Origin: Natronohydrobacter thiooxidans
GTDB lineage: Bacteria; Pseudomonadota; Alphaproteobacteria; Rhodobacterales; Rhodobacteraceae
NCBI RefSeq assembly: GCF_001884735.1
Contig: NZ_MJAP01000032.1
Span: 62,001-126,000, forward strand
Direction: 5' to 3'
Length of the DNA stretch: 64,000 nt
The notes under the pieces were generated by a model. It did no database searches and was not told the origin of the DNA. It saw only the letters and a list, made by a program, of their open reading frames with translations. This document shows positions 1-8,574 of this stretch, in pieces. The position numbers and the translations under genes are program-made. The stretch's first letter is position 1. Every line of letters starts with the position of its first letter.

Positions 1-601
1 ATTCCTCGACGCCCTTGGGCATCAGCGTGGGTGGCCCCACCAGCCGCACGCGATTCTCCATCTTGCCCAGCAGGATCAGGTTTGATCGCGCGACCCGGCT
101 ATGCGCAATATCCCCGCAGATCGCGATGGACAGCCGGTGCAGACGGCCTTTCTTGCGCCGGATGGTCAGCGCATCCAGCAGCGCCTGGGTCGGATGCTCA
201 TGCTTGCCATCGCCTGCGTTCAGAACCGCGCAATTCACCTTTTCGGCCAGCAGGTTGACGGCCCCCGAACTGCCATGCCGCACGACCAGCAGATCGGGGT
301 GCATCGCATTCAGCGTCAGCGCCGTGTCGATCAGCGTCTCGCCCTTCTTCACGCTGGAATGCGCCATGGACATGTTCATCACATCCGCACCCAGCCGCTT
401 GCCCGCCAGTTCGAAACTGGCCTGGGTGCGGGTCGAATTCTCGAAGAACATGTTGATCTGCGTCATGCCTTCCAGCGCGCGGCCATGCTTTTCGGCAGAC
501 CGGTTCAGCGCCACATAATTCTCGGCGAGATCAAGAATGGCAGTGATCTCGGTGGGGTGGAGCGGCTCGATGCCCAGAAGGTGAGTCTGTGAAAATGCCA
601 T
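1..601 (-). CDS. pyrB: Aspartate carbamoyltransferase catalytic chain, 5' part
   Basis: PyrB condenses carbamoyl phosphate with aspartate, the first committed step of pyrimidine synthesis, in the cytoplasm. The visible 200 N-terminal residues begin [10 protein letters not shown] and carry the carbamoyl-phosphate loop STRT (residues 56-59) and the conserved HPTQ (136-139). The gene runs off the window at base 1, so about a third of a usual ~310-residue chain is missing. The ATG at 601 is the first start after a good promoter at 630-658. The divergent neighbour is a uracil-DNA glycosylase. Identification is confident. Confidence 0.95.
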   Translation of the reverse strand, partial: MAFSQTHLLGIEPLHPTEITAILDLAENYVALNRSAEKHGRALEGMTQINMFFENSTRTQASFELAGKRLGADVMNMSMAHSSVKKGETLIDTALTLNAMHPDLLVVRHGSSGAVNLLAEKVNCAVLNAGDGKHEHPTQALLDALTIRRKKGRLHRLSIAICGDIAHSRVARSNLILLGKMENRVRLVGPPTLMPKGVEE

Positions 602-629
602 GCGTCCCCCGCAACCCGCGTCTCGCGCT

Positions 630-658
630 GTTATAGAAACCGCGCCTTGCAACGACAA
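630..658 (-). promoter_or_regulatory. Sigma-70-type promoter of pyrB
   Basis: On the minus strand a TTGTCG -35 box (658-653) and a TATAAC -10 box (635-630) are separated by exactly 17 bases and lie about 30 bases upstream of the pyrB ATG. This is a sequence match only; no start site is known. Confidence 0.5.
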
Positions 659-700
659 GGCCGCTTTACCCTTTGACAGGGGCAGATTACCTTGCGCTGC

Positions 701-1522
701 ATGAGCTTGCAGACCGGATGGGAAACAGACTGGCATATCGCGCGCGCCTGCCTTGAATGGCAGGTCGATATGGGCGTGGATGAAGCCATCTGTGATGCGC
801 CCCTTGATCGCTTTGCGCTCGACCCGGCCCCGGCGCCCAAAACCGCGCCCAAACCCGCGCCCCAGTCCCCGGCCAAAGCCGCCGCCGCCCCCGCTGCGCC
901 CGAAGTCGAGATTGACCCTGTGCGCGAGGCCGAAACCATGGCGACAGCCGCCGCCGATCTCGACGCGCTCGCTGCGGCGCTCGCCGATTATCCGCATTGC
1001 GAGTTGAAACTCGGCGCGCGCAATCTGGTCTTTTCCGACGGGCGCATAGGTGCGCGCGTGATGATCGTGGGAGAGGCGCCGGGGCGCGAAGAAGACCTGC
1101 GCGGGCGTCCCTTCGTGGGCGAGGCAGGCCAGCTTCTGGACCGGATGTTCGCGGCCATCGGGATGGGGCGTGACCATCCCGACATGGCGCAGGCGCTCTA
1201 CATCACCAACATTCTGCCCTGGCGCCCGCCACAGAACCGCGACCCCAGCCCCGAAGAGCGCGCCATGATGCGCCCCTTCGTGCTGCGCCATATCGAACTG
1301 GCCGCACCCGATATTCTGGTGCTGATGGGGCGTATCTCTTCCTCGACCATGCTGGGCAGCAATGATGGAATCACCAAAATCCGCGGCCAGTGGCGCGAGG
1401 TCGCGGGCCGACCCGCGCTGCCGATGCTGCACCCGGCCTATCTGCTGCGCAATCCTGCGGCCAAGCGCGAGGCATGGGCCGATCTTCTGGCGCTTCAGGC
1501 CCGGTTGAGGACCAGTTCATGA
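701..1522 (+). CDS. Family 4-like uracil-DNA glycosylase
   Basis: This enzyme should excise uracil from DNA in base-excision repair. The 273-residue protein has an Ala/Pro-rich linker (about 41-73) after a short N-terminal segment, then the UDG fold with motif [10 protein letters not shown] (124-132) and motif B HPAYLLR (244-250). Family 4 enzymes normally bind a 4Fe-4S cluster through four cysteines. Here only one aligned cysteine (Cys100, PHCELKL) remains, and the usual KCRPPQNR is PWRPPQNR. The ATG at 701 is preferred over the upstream TTG at 692 because the N-terminus then reads MSLQTGW. The stop overlaps the moaB start (ATGA). Fold assignment is confident, substrate range is not. Confidence 0.85.
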   Translation: MSLQTGWETDWHIARACLEWQVDMGVDEAICDAPLDRFALDPAPAPKTAPKPAPQSPAKAAAAPAAPEVEIDPVREAETMATAAADLDALAAALADYPHCELKLGARNLVFSDGRIGARVMIVGEAPGREEDLRGRPFVGEAGQLLDRMFAAIGMGRDHPDMAQALYITNILPWRPPQNRDPSPEERAMMRPFVLRHIELAAPDILVLMGRISSSTMLGSNDGITKIRGQWREVAGRPALPMLHPAYLLRNPAAKREAWADLLALQARLRTSS

Positions 1523-2061
1523 GCCGTATCGACGAGACCAGACCCTTCATGCCCGTGCGCTTTGCCGTGCTCACTGTCTCGGATACGCGCGATCCGGCCA
1601 ACGACAAATCCGGCGACACGCTCGCCGCCCGGATCGAGGGCGCAGGGCATACCCTAGCGGCCCGCGATATTGTGCGCGATGAGCGCGACCAGATTGCCGC
1701 GCAACTGCGCGCATGGTGCGCAGACCCCGGCATCGACGCTATCCTGACCACAGGCGGCACCGGCCTGACCGGGCGTGATGTCACGGTCGAGGCGCATCGC
1801 GACGTCTATGAGAAGGAAATCGAAGCTTTTGGCACAGTCTTCACCATCGTCTCGATGCAGAAGATCGGCACATCCGCCATCCAGTCGCGGGCCTGTGCCG
1901 GTGTGGCGCAGGGCACTTACCTCTTCGCGCTGCCCGGCTCGCCCGGTGCCTGCAAGGATGCCTGGGATGAGATATTGGTGCTGCAATTTGATTTTCGTCA
2001 CCGTCCCTGCAACTTTGTCGAGATTTTTCCGCGACTCGACGAGCATTTGCGACGGAAGTAA
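1519..2061 (+). CDS. moaB: Molybdenum cofactor biosynthesis protein B
   Basis: A MoaB/Mog-family protein of 180 residues, expected to adenylylate molybdopterin (or be a non-essential paralogue) during molybdenum cofactor synthesis. It has the MPT-binding fold signatures SDTR (21-24), SGD (31-33) and TTGGTGLTGRD (77-87), and its length is usual for the family. The ATG overlaps the stop of the upstream glycosylase by the ATGA arrangement, so the two are probably co-translated although their functions are unrelated. No other molybdenum gene is in the window. Confidence 0.9.
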   Translation: MSRIDETRPFMPVRFAVLTVSDTRDPANDKSGDTLAARIEGAGHTLAARDIVRDERDQIAAQLRAWCADPGIDAILTTGGTGLTGRDVTVEAHRDVYEKEIEAFGTVFTIVSMQKIGTSAIQSRACAGVAQGTYLFALPGSPGACKDAWDEILVLQFDFRHRPCNFVEIFPRLDEHLRRK

Positions 2062-2148
2062 CGCGCTCTTGCGTTAGAGATGGTTGATCCGAAGCCGCAG
2101 ATGCGGCGTAATTCATCCTGCGCGCCATTGCCCTGACCCGGAGTAGCC

Positions 2149-3630
2149 ATGCGTTTCGTGACCCGCAGCCTGATTGCGCTGTTTCTTGTGTCTCTGTCCT
2201 TCGCCGCGCTTGGCTACGCGGGCTATACGCTGGTCTCCGCGATTCAGTCGCGTGCCGAAGCGCCCGCCAACCGGCCCCAGACCGGGCGCGAGCGCGTCTT
2301 CACCGTCCGCGCCCTGACTGTGACCTCTGGCGAGGTAACACCGGTCCTTGCGGCCTTTGGCGAAGTGCGCACGCGCCGGTCGCTGGAACTGCGCGCGCCC
2401 GTAGGCGGGCAGGTGCTGGAAGTCGCCGCCGGTTTCGAAGATGGCGCACAGGTTCAGGAAGGGCAGCTTCTGTTCCGCATTGACCCGGCCGATGCCGAAG
2501 CCGCCCTTGCGATTGAGCGCTCGGATATGGCGCGGGCTGAAGCAGAACTGCGCGATGCCGAGCGCGCGCTGAGCCTTGCGGCCGAAGATGTCGCTGCAGC
2601 ACAGGACCAGCTCGACCTGCGCGTGCGCGCCCTGGAGCGCAGGCAGGATCTGGCCACGCGCGGGGTCTCGACCGAGGCCGCGCTGGAAGAGGCCGAACTG
2701 GCCGCCGCCTCTGCCCGGCAGGCGCTGGTCGGGCGCAGACAGGCCGAGGCGCAGGCCGAGGCCCGGCGCGATCAGGCGCTGACAGCGCTGGAGCGTCAGG
2801 CGATTTCTCTGACTGAAGCCGAACGCAGACTGGCCGATACCCGCGTTTACGCCAGCTTCTCTGGCACATTGGCGGATGTCTCGATCAGCGAGGGGCGTCT
2901 GGTCAACACCAATGAAGAACTTGGCCGCATCATCGACCCCGAAGCGCTGGAGGTCTCAGTCCGCGTCTCGACCGCGCAATATCTGCGCCTGCTCGACGAG
3001 AGCGGCGCGTTGCGCCACACCGAAGCCGAGGTCGCGCTGGAGGTGGCAGGGTTCGAGATCACATCGCCCGGTCGTCTCGTGCGGGCCTCTGCCACGGTTG
3101 AACAGGGCCAGAGCGGGCGCCGCCTCTTTGTCGATCTGAGCGCGCCGCGCGGCTTTCGTCCCGGTGATTTCGTAACCGTGCGCTTGCAGGAACCTGCCCT
3201 GAACGGGGTGGCGCTCCTGCCCTCGACGGCGGTGACGCCTGCAGGCACGGTGCTTGCAATCAATGCCGAAAACCGGCTGGAGGCCATCGCGGTCACGGTG
3301 CTGCGCAGGCAGGGCGACAGTGTGATCGTCGAGGCCAGCGCGATTGAGGGCCGCGAGATCGTGCGCGAAATCGGCCCGTCGCTGGGGGCGGGGATTCTGG
3401 TGCGCCCGCAGCGCGAGACGGCGACAGGGGAAATTCTCACCGAAGAGCCTGAAATGGTGCAGCTGGATCCCGAACGCCGCGCGCGCCTGATCGCGCAGGT
3501 GGAAGGCAACACGCGCATGCCCGCCGAGATCCGCGCAAGGATGCTCGCGCAACTCTCCGAAGCTGCGGTGCCTGCGGCGACAGTCGAGCGGCTGGAAAAC
3601 GGCGGTCCGCGCGCGCAGGGCGGGGGCTGA
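2149..3630 (+). CDS. RND efflux periplasmic adaptor (membrane fusion) protein
   Basis: The 493-residue adaptor should bridge the inner-membrane RND pump encoded next to it and an outer-membrane channel. An N-terminal membrane anchor or signal (about 8-27) is followed by a lipoyl half, a long alpha-hairpin rich in Ala, Glu and Arg (about 120-225), the second lipoyl half and a beta-barrel domain. The last ~60 residues form a charged tail (EPEMVQLDPERRARLIAQ onward) beyond the usual end, making it longer than typical adaptors of about 370-400. GGAG precedes the ATG. It is followed after 3 bases by the pump gene, so the two form an operon. The substrate is unknown. Confidence 0.88.
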   Translation: MRFVTRSLIALFLVSLSFAALGYAGYTLVSAIQSRAEAPANRPQTGRERVFTVRALTVTSGEVTPVLAAFGEVRTRRSLELRAPVGGQVLEVAAGFEDGAQVQEGQLLFRIDPADAEAALAIERSDMARAEAELRDAERALSLAAEDVAAAQDQLDLRVRALERRQDLATRGVSTEAALEEAELAAASARQALVGRRQAEAQAEARRDQALTALERQAISLTEAERRLADTRVYASFSGTLADVSISEGRLVNTNEELGRIIDPEALEVSVRVSTAQYLRLLDESGALRHTEAEVALEVAGFEITSPGRLVRASATVEQGQSGRRLFVDLSAPRGFRPGDFVTVRLQEPALNGVALLPSTAVTPAGTVLAINAENRLEAIAVTVLRRQGDSVIVEASAIEGREIVREIGPSLGAGILVRPQRETATGEILTEEPEMVQLDPERRARLIAQVEGNTRMPAEIRARMLAQLSEAAVPAATVERLENGGPRAQGGG

Positions 3631-3633
3631 TCC

Positions 3634-6600
3634 ATGGACCCGATCCAATCCGCGCGCAGACGCCTTTCGGTGCAGGCGATGGGCCTGTTTCGCTATTTCA
3701 CCCGGCACAAGACAGCGGCCAATCTCTTGCTGGTGGTGATGCTGGTCGCCGGGCTGGCGGCCATCCCGCAGATGCGCGCGCAGTTCTTTCCTGATGTGGT
3801 GGTCGATAATATCACGGTCGATATCCGCTGGTCAGGGGCAGGGGCGGAAGATGTGGACCGGGGCATCGTGCAGATTGTCGGACCCGCGCTTCAGGCCGTC
3901 GAGGGGGTGACTAAGGTCACGGCCCAGTCGCGCGAGGGGCGCGCGAATGTCTCGCTGGAATTTGAAACCGGCTGGGACATGGCGCGCGCCACCAATGACG
4001 TGCAGGATCTGATCGCGAGTGTCAGCAACCTGCCCGAAGATGCCGATGATCCGGTGGTGCGCCGCTCGAACTGGGGCGACCGGGTGACGAATGTGGTGGT
4101 GACCGGCCCGGTTGCGGTCGAGCAACTGGCGCGTTTCGCCGATGAATTTGCGGCGCGGCTCTATAACGAGGGGATCACCCGCACCTCTATCCGGGGGGTG
4201 GCCAGCGCAGAAGTCCTGGTCGAGGTGCCGACCCGCAACCTGATCGAACACGACCTCAGCATGGCCGATATCGCCCAGGCAATCCGCGTGACAGTCAATA
4301 CCGACCCGTCGGGCGAGGTCTCCTCGGGCCTGTCGCGGGTACGCACCGGCACCGAACGGCGCAGTGCCGAAGACGTGGCCGGGATCGCGCTGCGCACGCG
4401 CGCGGATGGATCCGTCCTGCGTCTGGGCGATGTCGCGCAGGTCAGCGAAGGCGGAATCGACCGCGACCGCGCCTTCTGGGTGGGCGATAATCCGGCCATC
4501 ACCCTGCGCGTTGACCGGTCCGAACGCGGTGATGCCATTGCCATTCAGGCGCGGGTGCAGGAACTGGCGGATACGATGAACCTGACCCTGCCCGAGGGCA
4601 CGCGGGTCGAACTGGTCTCGACGCGGGCCGAGTTCATTTCCGGGCGTATCGCGATTCTGGTCAAGAACGGGCTGATGGGTCTGGGGCTTGTTGTGGTGCT
4701 GCTGTTCCTGTTTCTGAATGCGCGCACCGCCTTCTGGGTGGCGGCTGGTATCCCGGCGGCCATGCTGACGGCGATTGCGGTGATGTATGTGATGGGGCTG
4801 AGCTTCAACATGATCTCGCTCTTCGCGCTGATCATCACGCTGGGCATTGTCGTGGATGACGCCATCGTGGTCGGGGAGCATGCCGATTACCGCGCCCGCG
4901 AACTGGGCGAATCCCCGCCCGAGGCCGCCGAGAATGCGGCAACCCGCATGGCGCAGCCGGTCTTTGCGGCCACCATCACCACGATACTGGCTTTCGGCGC
5001 GCTCATTCTGATCGGTGGGCGCTTCGGCACGCTGATCGCGGATATTCCGCTGACGGTGATCGCGGTGCTGATCGCGTCACTGGTCGAATGCTTCCTGATC
5101 CTGCCCAATCACATGTATCACGCCATCGCCAGCGGCATGAAGGAACGCTGGTATGACTGGCCCTCGCGGCAGGTCAACCGGGGGTTTCGCTGGGTGCGCG
5201 AGCATCTTTTCCGCCCGCTCATGGCCTTCGTGGTGGCCGCGCGCTATCCGGTTCTGGCCGGGCTGATCGCGCTGCTGACCGTTCAGGCGGCGACGATCCT
5301 GCGCGGGGATCTGCCCTTCCGCTTCTTCAACCCGCCCGAGCAGGGCTCGATCACTGGCAATATCGTGATGACCGATGGCGCCACCCGCGCGGATACCATC
5401 GCCATGCTGCGCGAGTTGCAGCGCGCGACCGAGGCGCTGGGCGCGCGCCTTGAGGCCGAAAGCGGCACCAACCCGGTGCTGTTTGCGATGACGGAACTGG
5501 GCGGCCATTCGGGGCGCGCGCTGGCCTCCGCAGAAAACAAGGACGGTGATCTGCTCGGGTCGATCTCGATTGATCTCGTGGATGCCGATCTGCGCACGCT
5601 TTCATCCTTCGCCTTCGCATCGGCCCTGCAGGACGAGGTTCAGGCCCTGCCACGGCTGGAAGAATTCAGCTTCCGCTCCTGGGGGCAGGGACCGGGCGGC
5701 GATTCGCTCTCGGTCGATCTGACCGGGGGCGACGCTGAAACCCTGAAAGCCGCATCAGAGGCGCTGCGCACAGCCCTTGTGCCTTTCCCGGAAATCACCG
5801 GGCTTGAGGATAATCTGCCCTATGACAAGCAGGAACTGCTGCTGCAACTGACGCCGCAGGGGCAGGCGCTGGGCTTCACGGTCGAAACCCTGTCGCGCGA
5901 CCTGCGCAACCGCCTTTCGGGGATCGAGGCCGCCACCTTCCCCGATGGGCTGCGCACAGGCCGTATCCGGGTCGAAGTGCCCGCCTCCGAGCGCGCGGCG
6001 GATTTTCTGGACAGCATGATGATGCGCACCGGATCGGGCAGCTATGTCCCCTTGGGCGATGTGGTCTCGGTCAGCGACAGGCAGGGATTCTCGATCATCC
6101 GGCGCGAGAACGGGACGCGCGTGGTGACGGTCACCGGCGAGTTGTCCGAGGATGATCCGGCGCAGGCGCGAGAGATTTCCCGACTGCTGTCCGAACGCAT
6201 CCTGCCCGATCTGGAAGCCAATTTCGGCGTCACCACCCGCCTGTCGGGGCAGGCCGAACAGGAGCGCGAGTTCATGTCGGATGCTGCCATCGGGATCGGC
6301 CTGTGCCTGATCCTGATCTATCTGACGCTGGCATGGGTGTTCTCAAGCTGGCTCCGGCCGCTTGTGGTGATGTCGGTCATTCCCTTCGGCCTGATCGGGG
6401 TGATTCAGGGGCATCTGAGCTGGGACATGGCCCTGTCGATGTTCTCGATCGTGGGCATGATCGGCATGGCGGGCATCATCATCAACGACTCCATCGTGCT
6501 GGTGACGACGGTTGATCAATATGCGCGCGACCGGGCCTTGATTCCCTCGATCATTGATGCCGCCTGCGACCGGCTGCGCCCGGTCCTGCTGACCACGCTG

Positions 6601-7065
6601 ACCACGGTTCTCGGGCTGGCACCGCTGCTTTTCGAAGGCTCGACCCAGGCTGAATTCCTGAAACCGACCGCCATTACGCTGGTCTATGGTCTGGGCTTTG
6701 GCATGGTTATCGTGCTTTTGCTGGTCCCGGCGGTGCTGGCCATCGGCCATGACATGAGCAGGCAGATGACCTCGCTGCGCCGCGCGCTCAGCCAACCGGT
6801 GCGGGGCGTGCGTCTCGTGCCGCTCATCGCGGCAATCGGGCTGGCGCTCTGGTTCGCGGCGACCATGGGGGCAGTGGCGTTCAGCGGTTCCTTGCCCGCG
6901 CTTCTCGCGCCTCTGGTCGAGCTGCGCGACGCACCGATGCGGGCCGCGCTTGGTCTGTTCATCGGCGGGGCTGCGCTAGGATTGCTGCTGGCATGGGTTC
7001 TGGGGGCGGTCGGGTTCTGGCTGTCATCGCGCCGCAATGATCAGTCAGAGATCGCGCAACCCTGA
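3634..7065 (+). CDS. RND-family efflux permease (AcrB/AcrD/AcrF type)
   Basis: An inner-membrane proton-driven pump of 1143 residues. The first transmembrane segment follows FRYFTRHKTAANLLLVV; two large periplasmic loops follow the pattern of the family, and the proton-relay region reads GIVVDDAIVV in TM4. After the usual twelfth helix near KPTAITLVYGLGFGM there is an extra ~110-residue C-terminal part with two more hydrophobic segments (RLVPLIAAIGLALWF and the stretch ending VLGAVGFWL). The start at 3634 gives tight spacing to the adaptor; 3679 (MGLFRYF) is an alternative. The final 25 bases overlap the 3' end of the convergent DsbD-like gene. No TolC-type channel or regulator is adjacent. 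Confidence 0.9.
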   Translation: MDPIQSARRRLSVQAMGLFRYFTRHKTAANLLLVVMLVAGLAAIPQMRAQFFPDVVVDNITVDIRWSGAGAEDVDRGIVQIVGPALQAVEGVTKVTAQSREGRANVSLEFETGWDMARATNDVQDLIASVSNLPEDADDPVVRRSNWGDRVTNVVVTGPVAVEQLARFADEFAARLYNEGITRTSIRGVASAEVLVEVPTRNLIEHDLSMADIAQAIRVTVNTDPSGEVSSGLSRVRTGTERRSAEDVAGIALRTRADGSVLRLGDVAQVSEGGIDRDRAFWVGDNPAITLRVDRSERGDAIAIQARVQELADTMNLTLPEGTRVELVSTRAEFISGRIAILVKNGLMGLGLVVVLLFLFLNARTAFWVAAGIPAAMLTAIAVMYVMGLSFNMISLFALIITLGIVVDDAIVVGEHADYRARELGESPPEAAENAATRMAQPVFAATITTILAFGALILIGGRFGTLIADIPLTVIAVLIASLVECFLILPNHMYHAIASGMKERWYDWPSRQVNRGFRWVREHLFRPLMAFVVAARYPVLAGLIALLTVQAATILRGDLPFRFFNPPEQGSITGNIVMTDGATRADTIAMLRELQRATEALGARLEAESGTNPVLFAMTELGGHSGRALASAENKDGDLLGSISIDLVDADLRTLSSFAFASALQDEVQALPRLEEFSFRSWGQGPGGDSLSVDLTGGDAETLKAASEALRTALVPFPEITGLEDNLPYDKQELLLQLTPQGQALGFTVETLSRDLRNRLSGIEAATFPDGLRTGRIRVEVPASERAADFLDSMMMRTGSGSYVPLGDVVSVSDRQGFSIIRRENGTRVVTVTGELSEDDPAQAREISRLLSERILPDLEANFGVTTRLSGQAEQEREFMSDAAIGIGLCLILIYLTLAWVFSSWLRPLVVMSVIPFGLIGVIQGHLSWDMALSMFSIVGMIGMAGIIINDSIVLVTTVDQYARDRALIPSIIDAACDRLRPVLLTTLTTVLGLAPLLFEGSTQAEFLKPTAITLVYGLGFGMVIVLLLVPAVLAIGHDMSRQMTSLRRALSQPVRGVRLVPLIAAIGLALWFAATMGAVAFSGSLPALLAPLVELRDAPMRAALGLFIGGAALGLLLAWVLGAVGFWLSSRRNDQSEIAQP

Positions 7066-7841
7066 TGCTGGAATGTGCCCCGGTCGGTGATGATGCTCAG
7101 GCGCACCTTGGAGCGGTCTATCGCCGTCGCGCCATCGGTCCGGATCAGGCCATGGCCGGTCAGCACGTCGCCCGCGCGCTCGCTGGGCAGGACGCGCGAG
7201 CTATGGCCGGGAAGCTCGACCAGTAGAAACTCGCGTGTGCCCGAAGGCGGCATTCTCAGTGCTGCGGTCAGCCGCAGCCCCTTCTCTTCCGGCGTTATCG
7301 TGCAATCGACCGCCTGCAGGCCCGCCGCGCGCGCCGGTCCCGGACGTCTGTCCAGAGCCGCGGCGATAAGGCCGTCATGGCTGCCCGCCCCGTTCAGCTC
7401 AAGCTGCAGCGACAGGTCCACCGGGATGCAGATATCGCTGCACACGCCGAAACTGAAGGTCGCGTCAAGACTCACAGGCTCCCCCTGCCGGGCCGGGGTG
7501 ATCTCGATGGGCAGGACAACATCGCCCGAATAGCCGATGCTGGCATAGCCTGCCTTGATATAAAGCCGCGGTTCCGGCCACAACACGCGCGCGCCTGCCA
7601 CATTGCCAGAGGCCGACCAGTCAAGCTTCGGCACCAGACCGCTCTCGCCGGGGTGGCGCCAATAGGTCATCCAGTCCGGGGACAGGCGCATATGCAGCGC
7701 GGCAATATGCGCGCCGTTCGCTGCTTTCCAGCCAGGGCGTATCTGTGTGGTCACGATATCCGCAACACGGGGGGTCTGGCTCAGCGCGGAAACCGGGGCC
7801 AGCAGAATACCTAGGACAAGGGCGAGTCGGGAAAAAGTCAT
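7041..7841 (-). CDS. Secreted protein with DsbD N-terminal-type domain
   Basis: A 266-residue exported protein. Residues 1-22 form a signal peptide, and the rest matches the N-terminal (alpha) domain of thiol:disulfide interchange protein DsbD, with the paired cysteines in FGVCSDICIP (Cys134, Cys138). In DsbD this domain passes electrons to periplasmic acceptors. Here the membrane and thioredoxin-like domains are absent, so it must receive electrons from a separate partner such as a CcdA-type protein. It runs convergently into the RND pump gene with a 25-base tail-to-tail overlap. Domain identification is good; the partner and client are unknown. Confidence 0.8.
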   Translation of the reverse strand: MTFSRLALVLGILLAPVSALSQTPRVADIVTTQIRPGWKAANGAHIAALHMRLSPDWMTYWRHPGESGLVPKLDWSASGNVAGARVLWPEPRLYIKAGYASIGYSGDVVLPIEITPARQGEPVSLDATFSFGVCSDICIPVDLSLQLELNGAGSHDGLIAAALDRRPGPARAAGLQAVDCTITPEEKGLRLTAALRMPPSGTREFLLVELPGHSSRVLPSERAGDVLTGHGLIRTDGATAIDRSKVRLSIITDRGTFQHQGCAISD

Positions 7842-7995
7842 GACGACTACATTCCGCGCCCCGGCGCGATTGGGAAGTCACAAGGCCGCGACTTGACCGT
7901 CCTGTGACATAATCCTGACTCCAGATGCCCCCGCGCCCCTTGGCAAGATTGCGCGGGCCGGGCATGGTGTAGGCTGGTGAACAGGCTGGAGGCTG

Positions 7996-8574
7996 ATGGA
8001 CCATCTGACCGGAAAACTCCTCGTTGCGATGCCGAGCATGCCCGATCCGCGCTTTGCGCATTCGGTCGTCCTGTTGTGCAAGCATTCCAGTCACGGGGCG
8101 ATGGGGATCATCGTCAACAAACCCTTGCCGGATCTGACGCTGAAAAGCCTGCTCGACAATCTCGACCTGCCGGTCGAGCAAAGTGGCGCAGGCGCGGAAA
8201 ACCCGGTCGAGTCCGTCCCCATCCATTTCGGCGGCCCGGTCGAGACCTCACGTGGTTTTGTCCTGCACTCGCCGGATTTCTACAGCGCCGAGGGCAGCCT
8301 GCAGGTGCTCGACAGCGTCACGCTCAGCACCTCGATAGAGGTTTTGTCGGCCCTCGCGCAGGGGCAGGGACCAGAGGATGTGCTGATCGCGCTGGGCTAT
8401 GCGGGTTGGGGTCCGGGGCAGCTGGAGGACGAGCTTCAGGTCGGCGGCTGGCTCATAGCCGATACCGCGCCGCATCTGCTGTTCCGGCTGGAGAGCGCGG
8501 CGAAATGGCTGTCTGTGCTGAAAAATCTTGGCATTGACCCGCGTCACCTGTCCGGTGTGACCGGTCACGCCTGA
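7996..8574 (+). CDS. YqgE/AlgH family protein (UPF0301)
   Basis: A cytoplasmic protein of 192 residues beginning MDHLTGKLLVAMPSMPDPRF, with the family signatures FAHSVVLLCKH and GAMGIIVNKPLPDL near the N-terminus and an IALGYAGWGPGQLEDEL segment in the C-terminal half. The family is widely conserved; AlgH was named for an effect on alginate regulation in Pseudomonas, but a biochemical role is not settled. GGAGGCTG precedes the ATG. Its last 10 bases overlap the 3' end of ftsY on the other strand. Confidence 0.9.
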   Translation: MDHLTGKLLVAMPSMPDPRFAHSVVLLCKHSSHGAMGIIVNKPLPDLTLKSLLDNLDLPVEQSGAGAENPVESVPIHFGGPVETSRGFVLHSPDFYSAEGSLQVLDSVTLSTSIEVLSALAQGQGPEDVLIALGYAGWGPGQLEDELQVGGWLIADTAPHLLFRLESAAKWLSVLKNLGIDPRHLSGVTGHA

